Below, piece by piece: positions 49,613 through 59,247 of a stretch of 64,000 bases of DNA. Source of the DNA: Pseudomonas sp. Leaf58. Lineage in GTDB: Bacteria; Pseudomonadota; Gammaproteobacteria; Pseudomonadales; Pseudomonadaceae. The stretch spans positions 687,501 to 751,500 of the forward strand of contig NZ_CP032677.1 of assembly GCF_003627215.1 (NCBI RefSeq). Direction: 5' to 3'. The notes below the pieces were generated by a model, which saw only the letters and a list, made by a program, of their open reading frames with translations, ran no database searches and was not told the origin of the DNA. Position 1 is the first letter of the stretch. Each line of letters opens with the position of its first letter. The translations under genes were made by a program, and so were the position numbers.

Positions 49613-50033
49613 TTCTAGCACTGCTGCAGCCCTAATCGCACTTGGCTTTGCGGCAACTTCCCTTGTGACAATCGGCGTGACAAGCGCCGATGTCACCAGC
49701 AACAGCGCTGCAGATGATGGTGCCGCAGACCACGGAATGGACTGCACCTGACTGACAGTTAGGCATGCCCCGGTCATCGCATTGCTGCGTTCACCCGGCT
49801 CAGGATCTCGCGGCACTGGACTCGTCAGCCAGTGCAGCCTCCACCCGCCCACCGGTAACGGTGCTCAGGAGGCCAGATCATGAGATGCCCTTGCTCCCGG
49901 TCGTAAGGAGCCGCCAGTCCTGCGTAATGGACACCCCCACAGGTCGCAGGGGCCTTGATCCCTGATAACACTCAGCATTCTTGGCGGGATGACGTGGGGC
50001 GAGGATCGGAGATCGAAAGATGAGGTGAGCGAC

Positions 50034-51014
50034 ATGGCATTGGTGGGTAAACGCGATGGCCGCAATTTCGGCTACGGCAGGCAATTGAGCTATGCAGGGC
50101 CGCAGGCGCTGAAAGACATGTTCGGCGGCGGCCACTACGGCACGGTCAAGGCGCACAGTGATCGGTGGCAGGCATTCGTCAAATGGTGCCGCTCCGAACA
50201 GGGGCCCGGTATCAATGATGCGCGGCAAATTGATCGGAAGGTATTGGCGGGCTATGCGGCATATCTGCACGACATAGTTGGGCGCGGTGATCTAGCCGTC
50301 AGCACCGCACAAAATCGGCTAAGCAGCGTTAACATGACCATGGCAGCGCTTCGCGGTGATCAGTATGTGAAATTGCCAAGTCCGAGCAAGGCGCTGGGTA
50401 TGCAGCGCACCGGGGTTCGACACTCGGTTCCGCAGGGCCAGGACCGCGAACAGATTAAGCAGATCGTCGATGCGCTTTGCAGTCGTGACCAGAGACGGGC
50501 CGCCGCGATCGTCCTGTTGGCGCGAGCCACTGGCATGCGCTTGCGTGAGGCTATCTTGGCTGACCTGCCACGGCTGAGCCGTGAGGTTAACGACCTAGGC
50601 AGGATTAACATCCAGGACGGCACCAAAGGCGGCCGCGCCGGGGCTTCAGCGCCACGCTGGATCGCGGTGGACGACCATGTTCGAGGTGCACTTGAGTTTG
50701 CAAGGCATGTGTCGCCTGCGGGTAGCCGCAACCTGATCGCGCCACATGAAAGCTATCTAAATCTTCTGCAACAAATCATCCGCCCTGCACGGGACATCCT
50801 GCATGCACACAACCTCAAAGGCTTCCATGAGCTACGAGCGGCGTACGCATGTGAGCGCTACGAGCAGATCACCCAGCACCCCGCGCCAATCAATGGTGAC
50901 AAATGTTGCCAGGTAGATAGGAAGCTTGATCGCGAGGCCCGGAGGAGAATCAGCTATGAGCTTGGGCACGGCCGGATTGACGTGGTCGCTGCCTACATTG
51001 GAGGACGGACATGA
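50034..51014 (+). CDS. Second tyrosine recombinase of island B
   Basis: A 326-residue recombinase of the integrase-domain type seen in pseudomonad islands. An N-terminal SAM-like core-binding domain covers residues 20-115. Catalytic residues are visible: R in RATGMRLREA, K near KGGRAG, HxxR in FHELRAAYACERY, H in ELGHGRID and the nucleophile Y in VAAYIG. GAGGTGA precedes the ATG. Overlaps the next gene by 4 bp. It is unrelated in sequence to the P4-type integrase and may act on cargo instead of the tRNA site. Confidence 0.88.
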   Translation: MALVGKRDGRNFGYGRQLSYAGPQALKDMFGGGHYGTVKAHSDRWQAFVKWCRSEQGPGINDARQIDRKVLAGYAAYLHDIVGRGDLAVSTAQNRLSSVNMTMAALRGDQYVKLPSPSKALGMQRTGVRHSVPQGQDREQIKQIVDALCSRDQRRAAAIVLLARATGMRLREAILADLPRLSREVNDLGRINIQDGTKGGRAGASAPRWIAVDDHVRGALEFARHVSPAGSRNLIAPHESYLNLLQQIIRPARDILHAHNLKGFHELRAAYACERYEQITQHPAPINGDKCCQVDRKLDREARRRISYELGHGRIDVVAAYIGGRT

Positions 51015-51286
51015 GCAAGTCATTCGATATGGAATTGTTCTTGGCTGGCGTGCTGATCGGGTCGCACACGACGCGGCAACGCCATTTGCGGCAGGCGACG
51101 CTTATCCAAGCTGAAATTGCAAATCGCTGGCAGCGAAAGACACCTTGGGCCTGGCAGAGAAAGCATTTGGTTTGGTTTCTTGAGCATCGCCTAGATCGAC
51201 GCAGTGAGATGACGCGGTATTACTATTTTCTTACTGTGCGGTTACTCACCCGTCGTTTACAAAAAACATGGGTGTTCAACTGCTGA
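51011..51286 (+). CDS. Small basic protein coupled to the recombinase
   Basis: A 91-residue, arginine- and tryptophan-rich protein (MSKSFDMELFLAGVLIGSHT start, then RHLRQATLIQAEIANRWQRK). It begins inside the recombinase stop (ATGA). The linked small gene is a repeated feature of this recombinase type. It could be an accessory directionality protein, which is inference only. Confidence 0.7.
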   Translation: MSKSFDMELFLAGVLIGSHTTRQRHLRQATLIQAEIANRWQRKTPWAWQRKHLVWFLEHRLDRRSEMTRYYYFLTVRLLTRRLQKTWVFNC

Positions 51287-51646
51287 GCGAGGATCTGATT
51301 TTGAAAGGTTCGACTGCCAGCAATCGACCCGTAGCTACCCTTCACGCAGGACTGCTACCAGACAGAGGCGCTCGCTTGCAATCTAAGAAATCCGGTGCGA
51401 TTCAGGAGTAAGCAGATTGTGCTCCGTAGCGTCTAAAGGGCTTCATAAAGTCACTCTACTCCTAACGCCAACCCTTGCCGACTTCGCTATTAAACACGAT
51501 GATGTTACCGTGAAATCATGGCATGCGGGCGTTACCAAGGAAGGTTCCTTCACTAGAAGGCTTGATGCCTCCTTTCGTCTCTCTCGGTGCTACCAGCCAA
51601 ACGCACGCCAGCTGAAAACTGCTGCGCACTGCTCTACACGAGAGAG
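51287..51646 (+). other. 360-nt untranslated leader before the RT-nitrilase gene
   Basis: No supported ORF. It contains adjacent small hairpins (GAAGG-TT-CCTTC near 51540-51551 and AGGC-TTGAT-GCCT near 51558-51570) and a repeated GCTACCAG (51354 and 51589). In several defence RT systems a structured non-coding RNA is encoded next to the RT gene, so this leader is the place to look. Not proven to be an ncRNA. Confidence 0.4.
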
Positions 51647-54600
51647 ATGATGTCCATCATCAAAACGAAATATCTGGTCTTACACCCACGTGGCGAGGCG
51701 CTCATAGACATTGTCATCCTTGCCCAAGCTTGGAAAAAGACCCAAGGCTTCATCCGTCGCCACAACTCGTATGCTGACGTCCTTGAGCTCGATAGATCTA
51801 CCGTAAACTTAGAACGGCAATTGATCGTGTGGGCCAAGGACATTCAGAGACCTCGGTTTCAAACTAAGGAAATGATGCTGGTGCCTGCCCCAAAAAATGG
51901 TAGGTGGGTGTTCAAGAAGGACCTTGAGTCGGGAGAGGACAATTTCTTAGATACCACTATTAGCAGCTCTTTATTTCACGCCTGGGGGCCGGATTCAGAA
52001 AAAGAAGATGATCATTTTGATCGCCCTAGTCTTCAAAAATTACGACCTCTCGCTCATATAGGAATTCGTGATCAATCTCTAGCGACTGCCGTCATGATGT
52101 GTCTTGCTGAATCCATAGAGACAATCCAAGGGAATCCGGACGAAGTTGATGCGGTTAAAGCACGCTCAAGTGGTCTTACAAGTTACGGGAATCGGCTTCA
52201 CTGCCGATGGTCAGAAAGTGCTGGAAACCGCGCTAAAGCCAATTTCTCTTGGGGTAATAGCCAGACGTATCGTAAGTACTACCAAGACTATCGCGCGTTC
52301 CTATCTCGCCCACGGCAAATCTGTGCCGAGTCATCTCAACGGATACCTAAAGGAAAAGAGCTGTTCGTAGTTTCTCTTGATTTAAAGTCGTTTTATGATC
52401 GTGTGGATCGTCGGGCATTAATAAATGAGCTGCAACGCCTTGAGGCCGAGTTTAATCGGGAATTTCATGTGCAGGTAGACAACGGAGCCGACCAAGAGTT
52501 TTGGGATAAAACGGAAAAAATATTGAAATGGCGCTGGCGGGACAGCGATAATGAACAAGCTGAACTGTTCAATGAATTGGGATGTAAAACCCTCGATCTA
52601 GGGCTTCCGCAGGGTCTCGTAGCATCAGGTTTTTTAGCAAATTCATATTTAATCGGCTTTGATAAAATAGTCGACAAAGATACTCGTGAGAATTTGCTAG
52701 TTGAAGACAGTGAAATAAAAATTCTTGATTATTGCCGTTACGTAGATGATATCAGGATTGTGATTGAAGCACCAAGCCACAGCTCCCCACTGAATCAAGT
52801 TAAAAGCTACGTAACTAAAAGGCTCCAGGAACATTGTAAGGTCATCGGCGCCCAAAAAGAGATTGTCCTGTCAGAAGATAAGTGTTCTATAACTCCTTAT
52901 CGATCAATGTCGTCTCAGAATAATGTTTCAACCTTGATGAGCGTGCTTGGGGCTGAGTTGAGCGGAACATTTGATATCGATTCATTAGCACAAGCTGCTG
53001 GAGGCCTAGAGGGCTTGCTCTGGATATCGGATCAGATTGAAGGATCACAAGAGCCGCCGAGGTCTAAACTAAGGCTAGCAACGATCGCTGCCCCCGCAAC
53101 AGACGTTCGAGACGACACAGTCAAACGCTTTGTTGCAACTCGTCTCGTAGAGTTAATGAGACAGCGTCTAGCCATGACTGATCTCAGCGCTCCCGATGAT
53201 ACAGGCGAGTCCTTAGGAGATCGGATGAATGGCGGAGAGGCTCTCTCCCATGAGTTCGAATCCACAGCGCGTAAATTAATTAAATGCTGGGCAGAAAACC
53301 CCGCCCTAGTATTATTGCTCCGATGTGGACTAGATTTGTTCCCACACCCCAAATTGCTATCGCCAGTACTTGAGGCACTGAGTGCGAAGCTATTCGAAAC
53401 TCCCGGCGAACCAAGTCAAAATGAACAGCGTCAAATTAAAAGTGCTGAATACATCGCCGCAGACTTACTACGTGCCGGAATTGTGGAAACCGGCTTCCGG
53501 GACGATGAGAGCTATCCCGAAAATATCGACATTCAAGGTTACAGAGAGGATCTTGGAAGCTTCGCAAGAGCTATCGTCGTAGAGCGAAATAGTTCGCCTT
53601 GGTACTTGGTGCAGCAGGCGCTACTATATTTGGCTTCGATCGGGGATAATAGTGTAGGCCTTGATGATATCGAAGAGCCTGAGATTGAGGAGTCATATCA
53701 AAGACTACGAAGCGCACTTTTATTTGAGCGTTCCAGTTCCGTTGAACTATTAGAGGCAATACCGTATGCACTTGTTGCTCAACAGATGCATCCAAATCCT
53801 CGGCGCTTTGCCGCTTGGTTAGCTGAAGGTCTTAGTTCCACCACGTCAGTTATTCAGATACAAAAAATTGTGAATTTAGTAGCTCTTGAAAGGCCTGATT
53901 TACTTCTGGAAGCGAATGGCAAGCGGGGCACCACATTACCAAAATGGAAAAAATTTGTCCCGCAATCTATAGTTGAAATTGGCCGTATCAGTGCCAGCAG
54001 GCAAAAAGACAACAAAGCAGTAGCAACGCGGCAGTTGCTTCGAGTTATGCAAGATCCATTAAATGCTTTTGGCCAAGAAAATGGGCTTTTAATGCTTGCT
54101 AGAGCTCTTCTTGTTATGCCGGGCATCGAGGCGAGACTCTCAGATAGACTTAGCCCTGTTGATATTACAGTTACATGTTCAGACTGGAATCTGTTGCAAT
54201 CACTCCCGAGCGATCCTGAGTTCTTGAAGGTTAATTTGTCTGATGAGTCAGATGAGAATAACCCGCTATATGAAAGCCCAGAATGGGTTAGCAATGATAG
54301 GACCTGGATGTACGGATTGGGTCGAATTCTGAGATCAGCCTTAACAGGTGATTTTGACTACACCGCACGGAGATTCTTAGTAACAGAGGAGGTTGGGCGC
54401 TACAGAGGCATACGGAGCAGTTGGTATAAACGTCGCTTTGGAATGCTTAATTCTGGCGGCGGCATGCTGGACGAACCTGCGCCGGTTTCGCCATGGCTTT
54501 CTGGATTTATTTCAATACTCCTCCAATGGCCTGGTATCGAATTTAAAGCCAATGATGCGGCTCCAGTTTCCAACGTCCGCACACCAGGTGAGCTGTTAGC

Positions 54601-55582
54601 AATACTTGAAAAACGTATTTCAGAACAGCGGGAATTATATGGGGTACGTAGTAAAACCCCTTTCTACGTGATCCCTACCAGCGACGGTACCACCCTTGTG
54701 GACCGGCCGTTGCGGGTTGCGATTGTCCAGACGCTTCGTCCTAGGATGGAAGATTTCGATACTAAGGACCCTACCCACTGGACTCCAGCGATGTTGTCAC
54801 AGCATCGACGTCACTTGGCTCAGGTTTGTCGGCTAGCTCACGCTAAACTGCGAGCTTGGGTATCATCTCGACCGCTAAAAGATGGAGAGGATGAGGACTC
54901 GAATATCGATGTTATTATTTTCCCTGAATTAGCAGTACATCCAGAGCACGTTTTTTTTCTACGGCGCCTTTCAGACATGCTTAAGGCCAATATCTTCACT
55001 GGACTTACATTCATGCATTCAAGCAAATGCGGAGGTCCAATTAATCAGGGGCTATGGCTAATCCGGACAGACGCTCCAGACCAGGGTCGGAATATTCAAT
55101 ACGTGTGGCAGGGTAAACTGCATCCCATGAAACTTGAACAACAGATGGGGGTTAAAGGGCATCGCCCTCATGTAACGCTGGTAGAGCTTCCAATAGGTAC
55201 AACTTCGCCAACACGCTTAGCGGCAGCGATCTGCTACGATGCAACTGATCTTGATCTGGTAGCCGATTTACGAGACCGTTCAGATGTATTCCTAGTTTCA
55301 GCGTTGAATCAGGACGTGCAAACATTCGACAATATGGTGGCGGCACTACATTTCCACATGTATCAACCAGTAGTGCTAGCAAACTCAGGTGAGTTTGGTG
55401 GTTCTACAGCGCAAGTTCCGCTGCCTAAGCATGAACGCTTAGTAGCCCACATCCATGGTAACAATCAAGTTGCGGTCAGTGTTTTTGAAATAGATCCAGC
55501 CCGGTTCAAATCCACAAAGCCTGGGCGATCACCAAAACAGGTAAAAACTGCACCCGCCGGTTATAAAGGACGGGGACGCTGA
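51647..55582 (+). CDS. Defence reverse transcriptase fused to nitrilase (DRT1/UG1 class)
   Basis: A 1311-residue protein. RT palm motifs are seen: motif A SLDLKSFYDRV (D245 the catalytic aspartate), motif B LPQGLVASG near 320-328, motif C YVDD at 365-368. A long central helical region (about 430-1000) follows. The C-terminal nitrilase domain has E1094 in IIFPEL, lysine candidates K1157/K1162 in GKLHPMKLEQ, and C1196 in AICYDATD, the Glu-Lys-Cys triad. An RT with a C-terminal nitrilase is the published layout of type 1 defence-associated RTs (unknown group 1), which protect against phage. Start taken at ATG 51647 (ATGATG, GAGAGAG upstream); a GTG 20 codons upstream is in frame. No group II intron RNA domains are seen nearby. 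Confidence 0.9.
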   Translation: MMSIIKTKYLVLHPRGEALIDIVILAQAWKKTQGFIRRHNSYADVLELDRSTVNLERQLIVWAKDIQRPRFQTKEMMLVPAPKNGRWVFKKDLESGEDNFLDTTISSSLFHAWGPDSEKEDDHFDRPSLQKLRPLAHIGIRDQSLATAVMMCLAESIETIQGNPDEVDAVKARSSGLTSYGNRLHCRWSESAGNRAKANFSWGNSQTYRKYYQDYRAFLSRPRQICAESSQRIPKGKELFVVSLDLKSFYDRVDRRALINELQRLEAEFNREFHVQVDNGADQEFWDKTEKILKWRWRDSDNEQAELFNELGCKTLDLGLPQGLVASGFLANSYLIGFDKIVDKDTRENLLVEDSEIKILDYCRYVDDIRIVIEAPSHSSPLNQVKSYVTKRLQEHCKVIGAQKEIVLSEDKCSITPYRSMSSQNNVSTLMSVLGAELSGTFDIDSLAQAAGGLEGLLWISDQIEGSQEPPRSKLRLATIAAPATDVRDDTVKRFVATRLVELMRQRLAMTDLSAPDDTGESLGDRMNGGEALSHEFESTARKLIKCWAENPALVLLLRCGLDLFPHPKLLSPVLEALSAKLFETPGEPSQNEQRQIKSAEYIAADLLRAGIVETGFRDDESYPENIDIQGYREDLGSFARAIVVERNSSPWYLVQQALLYLASIGDNSVGLDDIEEPEIEESYQRLRSALLFERSSSVELLEAIPYALVAQQMHPNPRRFAAWLAEGLSSTTSVIQIQKIVNLVALERPDLLLEANGKRGTTLPKWKKFVPQSIVEIGRISASRQKDNKAVATRQLLRVMQDPLNAFGQENGLLMLARALLVMPGIEARLSDRLSPVDITVTCSDWNLLQSLPSDPEFLKVNLSDESDENNPLYESPEWVSNDRTWMYGLGRILRSALTGDFDYTARRFLVTEEVGRYRGIRSSWYKRRFGMLNSGGGMLDEPAPVSPWLSGFISILLQWPGIEFKANDAAPVSNVRTPGELLAILEKRISEQRELYGVRSKTPFYVIPTSDGTTLVDRPLRVAIVQTLRPRMEDFDTKDPTHWTPAMLSQHRRHLAQVCRLAHAKLRAWVSSRPLKDGEDEDSNIDVIIFPELAVHPEHVFFLRRLSDMLKANIFTGLTFMHSSKCGGPINQGLWLIRTDAPDQGRNIQYVWQGKLHPMKLEQQMGVKGHRPHVTLVELPIGTTSPTRLAAAICYDATDLDLVADLRDRSDVFLVSALNQDVQTFDNMVAALHFHMYQPVVLANSGEFGGSTAQVPLPKHERLVAHIHGNNQVAVSVFEIDPARFKSTKPGRSPKQVKTAPAGYKGRGR

Positions 55583-55870
55583 CTGAAAATTCGGAGTTCT
55601 TCCGAAGCTGTGCTTCGTGTCCCTACAATATCTGCTCCGCAGGATGGAACGTGGAATTTCTTAAGTTTGCCAAAAATAGGGTTCTACATTTCTGAAACTC
55701 AATGCTCGAGATCTACCCGCGGTGATAATGGAGGGCTGGGTCCAAAAATACCGGACCCAGCCCCGCATGTTGAGTCGATCATTGGGATACCTATTAAATA
55801 CAAACTCCCATCATTCCCGTGAACGGCTGCAATGGGCTGAAAGCACCCCTGGGAGCGCAAAAATTCCCAA

Positions 55871-56001
55871 TTCGATTCCAAGGAAGTCCATAACTAGCTG
55901 ATTTGTTCATAGATCCCCTATGAGGTACATCAAAAAATCCGCTAAATCCCAACCCCACGGAAACCGGGCCCTCATGGCTCACAACCGTCCGTCTGTCTCC
56001 G
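55871..56001 (+). repeat. Imperfect direct repeat R1 (131 nt), left edge of the PIN/ABC-3C cassette
   Basis: Begins TTCGATTCC and ends GTCTGTCTCCG. The core CCTATGAGGTACATCAAAAAA and AAACCGGGCCCTCA are shared with R2 at 60435. It lies in the 550-nt gene-less interval 55583-56132, which otherwise shows no supported feature. Confidence 0.85.
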
Positions 56002-56132
56002 ATCGGAAAATGAAAGGTCCCGCATTGATTCATGCGTGGATTTTTGTTTTCCGCCACTTAAGGAATAAATCTCTCCCATTTCTGAAGTGTTTATGACAAT
56101 CTAAAACGATCCTGTCCGGAGGGCAATGCATT

Positions 56133-57347
56133 TTAACTCGAAGGCTTATAGTCAGTAGCCGCTTTTGCCTCCTCCTTCTTATGTTGCTCCCACTCCCATA
56201 AATGCTCTTCATCTCGGTCGCTAGAGTAGTCGGGTGACACTTCACCGAAATCAAGGAACTCTAGCTCACCAATTACTTCTATTTCTTCGTGAGTGACGCT
56301 TCTTTCATAGTCAGTCCAATTACCCCCAAAATAGATTAGTACGTCGGTCTCGTATGTGGTTTCAATCGAGGCCTCTACTCCGCCCAAGCTTACGTAGTCT
56401 TTATCTATCGAATCGTATTGGGAGAAGTTGAATGATGCAGTGGCGTGCACTGTAACAAGTGCTTTAATCCCTATTACAGCGGAATTGTCTTCGATAGAAA
56501 CGATATTGACTAAAAGCTCGTCCGTGTCAGATGCTAGCGCTAACTGATGATCAACATATTCGAGTTGGAGATCGTCGTACTCATAATGGTGAAAAGAATT
56601 GGCTTGTATTTCGGGCTCCATATTTGCAGTGGCGTTGGATAATGCAATAATTATTTTTTCATATAATGGTCCGCTGTTCTCCAGAGTTCCGTCTTTTCGT
56701 AGCCGCTCAATTATCTTAGTGATTTTGGTATGAGGCTGGAACAAGGAAAGTGCATGCGGCAATTCGCTGACTACGTGGAGCCACTGAGAATCTTTAGCAT
56801 AGGAGTGCCACCCTTTATCTTTACTTACTACAACCATGACCTTATCATTTTCACTAGCCCAGCACTCCAGCGATAGTAAAGCTATTGCATCAGGAAATTC
56901 GCTTTTTTTCTCAGCCTTATTCTCGAATGGAGGTAGTGTGTTGAAATATAGGTCCATTAACTCGTTGACATTAACTTTAGACGCCGAAATGACTTGTGCA
57001 TTGATATTTGAATAGAAGCTCTGAAATCGCTCGGTGGCCATCTGAGATGCGACAACTGTAGAACTCAGCTTTTCTGAGAAATGATCCGATGTGGCTGCAC
57101 TGGGCATATATTTAGATAAGGCCTTGAGGCTGCTTCGTGCAGATCTTAGATTTTGATCAATTTCTGCAGTTAAATGTCTTAGCCCCTCCCGATGAACGAC
57201 GTCAGGTTGGATAATGGGGATAATGCTACCATCGAATTGTTCGAGTTGCTTTAGTATGCCTCCGTCGAAATTGTATCGCTGGCCTCTTAAGATACTGCTG
57301 TCTATGGAAAGTGCAGCGAAGTCTAATGTTGGTTCGAAGTCATCCAT
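56133..57347 (-). CDS. PIN-domain protein (DUF4935-like) with C-terminal extension
   Basis: A 404-residue protein. The N-terminal half has a PIN nuclease pattern: D16 (LSIDSSIL), E54 (VVHREGL), D153 (SEFPDAIALLSL) and D177 (VVVSKDKGW), the four acidic positions of the metal site. The arrangement fits DUF4935. The C-terminal 200 residues are beta-rich with acidic patches and unrecognised. The ATG at 57347 has AAGGA 7 nt upstream; an in-frame TTG lies 2 codons before. It is last in a leftward run after the ABC-3C genes, 69 nt downstream of the ATPase stop. Probable RNase effector or accessory; not an established ABC-3C component to my knowledge. Confidence 0.75.
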   Translation of the reverse strand: MDDFEPTLDFAALSIDSSILRGQRYNFDGGILKQLEQFDGSIIPIIQPDVVHREGLRHLTAEIDQNLRSARSSLKALSKYMPSAATSDHFSEKLSSTVVASQMATERFQSFYSNINAQVISASKVNVNELMDLYFNTLPPFENKAEKKSEFPDAIALLSLECWASENDKVMVVVSKDKGWHSYAKDSQWLHVVSELPHALSLFQPHTKITKIIERLRKDGTLENSGPLYEKIIIALSNATANMEPEIQANSFHHYEYDDLQLEYVDHQLALASDTDELLVNIVSIEDNSAVIGIKALVTVHATASFNFSQYDSIDKDYVSLGGVEASIETTYETDVLIYFGGNWTDYERSVTHEEIEVIGELEFLDFGEVSPDYSSDRDEEHLWEWEQHKKEEAKAATDYKPSS

Positions 57348-57416
57348 ATACAAATCCTTGAGTGAGATCTAGCTGGGTCTAAGTAGAATGGTCTAAGGCT
57401 ACATGCAATCGGTTAG

Positions 57417-59036
57417 CTATTTTTTATCTCGCCAGTCTTTAGTGTAAAGAAGATCATTGTGGCTAAGTTTTATAGCGGTGTGTTTGAATAAAATGCCCGC
57501 GGTGTCTGATCCATATTTTGAAGCTTCGTCGAACGCAAGGAATATTTGTTTCTTCTTCACTGCTGCCAGAATTCGCAAAATTTGCTTGGTCGCTGCAACT
57601 TCAATGTTCTTGTATATAACCGAGTCATGAATAAGGAACGGCAGTGAAGTCAGTGAGAGCAACGCGAGGTCAAAGCCAATCAGTCCTGTGTAAGATTTAC
57701 CAGTTCCTGTGTCTTCGGGGGAGGTAAAACTGTACGAAGCTGAGGTATGTAGTCTCAGTTGTGACGGGTTTCGATTTTTTCCGTATACAACTCGATTAAA
57801 TTTAATTAGCTTTTTATTAATTGCTGATTCGATATCGATAAATATGCGAGTAAATATGCTCTCAAGTCGTTCCTTGGAACGGCGGGCGCTTTCTTGAAGT
57901 CCTGTTTTTTGGTCGTAAAATTTATTCTCTTCTATGGCCTTGTCCGTAAGCTCTTTGAGTTCAAAAACGCGAGAAAACAGGTCGCTAGGGGTTCCTTTGG
58001 CAGTGAGGGTATCACGAACTTGCTTATCTAACTGGTCTATTTCACCCGAAAGTTCAAGTTCCTTACCTTGTAATGCGGTGAGTTCTGCTCTCAGTTCTTT
58101 CTTAACAAGGGAAGAGATTTTCTGATGAAAGGCCTCTATCTGTTCAAGCCTAGAAATGTCTGCGTTTGGGAAAAACTCTACAACGAGTGCAATATTCGCA
58201 GCAACTCTTGGATTTACGCCGGAGATATCCTTGCTCAACCTCTCAGATCTGACCTGAAGAAGGGTTTTTTGCTGGCTTAAATCATTCTTGCTCTGCTGCA
58301 AGCTACGGATATTTTCGTCAAATAGAGCCTCATAAGCAGAGAGAGCCCCGGAAAAGCTATGCTTCATGTCCTCAATTAGCTTGGCGTTATCAGAGATGAG
58401 TTTCTCATTTCGCTTATATTGTGATTTTTTGATGTTGGGGATGATTTCTGCTGCCATGGACTTCATCATCAGATTTTTTCTGCTGATAAAAGATTCTAGA
58501 ATGGCCCTCTCTTCGGCAATATCACTTGTGCGTCCGAAGACATCAATTAGACGGCTGATCGATGTTCCTTGGGATTCTTTTGGTGACCCTGAGAACGGAT
58601 GTTCTGGATCAAGTTCTCCCTTGTTCCAGATTCTGCTAAAGGCGCTGACAATTGAACGGAAAGGACTTTCCTGCACGAATATCCCGTAATGGAACTTCAA
58701 AGCATCCTTGTAATCTTCGAGTGGAATGGTATTGCTGACTTTATATTGATCATCGCAAATGTCTACTAGGTCGGGTTCAGCGGTGGAGCGGCAAATGTAA
58801 AGCGGTTTCTTGTCGAATTGGAATTCAATAAAGTATTCGTGATGGCCTAGGGACTGAATTACACCGGCCTTGTCGTTTAAAAGGCTATTACCGCCCATTG
58901 CGAAGTCGACCACCATGAGGGCAGATGATTTTCCGATGGAGTTTTTCGCATCGTCATCACCGAGAATAATATTTAGTCCTTCGTGGAAGATGATTTCCTT
59001 ATGATTAAACAGTTCGCACTTGATTTTTTTAAGCAT
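57417..59036 (-). CDS. ABC-3C system ATPase (DUF2326 type)
   Basis: A 539-residue SMC/RecN-like ABC ATPase. The Walker A GDDDAKNSIGKSS is at 26-38 with K36, the long coiled coil is at about 200-390, the signature region is GTGKSYTGLIGFDLALLSL with PFLIHDS typical of DUF2326, and Walker B is LAFDE with D503 and E504. In ABC-three-component systems this ATPase pairs with a small middle component and an effector. The ATG at 59036 has GGAG upstream; a TTG 2 codons further up is possible. The start overlaps the middle-component gene by 8 bp. Confidence 0.85.
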   Translation of the reverse strand: MLKKIKCELFNHKEIIFHEGLNIILGDDDAKNSIGKSSALMVVDFAMGGNSLLNDKAGVIQSLGHHEYFIEFQFDKKPLYICRSTAEPDLVDICDDQYKVSNTIPLEDYKDALKFHYGIFVQESPFRSIVSAFSRIWNKGELDPEHPFSGSPKESQGTSISRLIDVFGRTSDIAEERAILESFISRKNLMMKSMAAEIIPNIKKSQYKRNEKLISDNAKLIEDMKHSFSGALSAYEALFDENIRSLQQSKNDLSQQKTLLQVRSERLSKDISGVNPRVAANIALVVEFFPNADISRLEQIEAFHQKISSLVKKELRAELTALQGKELELSGEIDQLDKQVRDTLTAKGTPSDLFSRVFELKELTDKAIEENKFYDQKTGLQESARRSKERLESIFTRIFIDIESAINKKLIKFNRVVYGKNRNPSQLRLHTSASYSFTSPEDTGTGKSYTGLIGFDLALLSLTSLPFLIHDSVIYKNIEVAATKQILRILAAVKKKQIFLAFDEASKYGSDTAGILFKHTAIKLSHNDLLYTKDWRDKK

Positions 59037-59247
59037 ACTCAATCACTCCGTTGTCCAGTACATTTAAATACCCCAAGAAAAATAAAATATCCAGCGCGGA
59101 TAGAAATTCTGACGCGTCTTGAAAATCTTCATTTGTCTTGGCTAGCAACTGAGCGACACTTTCTCCTTGCTCTCCCTTAGCCAAAATAGTACGCATCTTG
59201 AAAATGGTTGAATCTTCGAGTTTAGTGAATTTACTCGGGACTAACAT
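59029..59247 (-). CDS. ABC-3C middle component (small wHTH-like)
   Basis: A 72-residue protein: MLVPSKFTKLEDSTIFKMRT, then EDFQDASEFLSALDILFFLG and YLNVLDNGVIEYA. Its length, the FLSALDILFFLG helix and its place between effector and ATPase match the middle components (MC6-like) of ABC-three-component systems, which link the sensor to the ATPase. It overlaps both neighbours (17 bp and 8 bp), so the three genes are translationally coupled. Confidence 0.78.
   Translation of the reverse strand: MLVPSKFTKLEDSTIFKMRTILAKGEQGESVAQLLAKTNEDFQDASEFLSALDILFFLGYLNVLDNGVIEYA

Larger units (their letters stand above)
49135..50033. other. 899-nt stretch with two perfect hairpins and no supported gene
   Basis: Small open frames here (up to about 100 codons) lack ribosome sites and familiar composition. 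The region contains the 45-nt inverted repeat at 49170 and the 35-nt one at 49578, listed separately. The base composition is like the flanking integrase genes. Confidence 0.5.

Noticed and set aside
49547..49852. 101-codon leftward frame and overlapping rightward 61-codon frame
   Set aside because: Both include the perfect 15-bp inverted repeat, lack ribosome sites and have no recognisable domain.
51647..55582. Group II intron or retron
   Set aside because: The RT is fused to a nitrilase, has no maturase or HNH domain, and I see no intron domain V/VI or retron msr/msd pattern flanking it.
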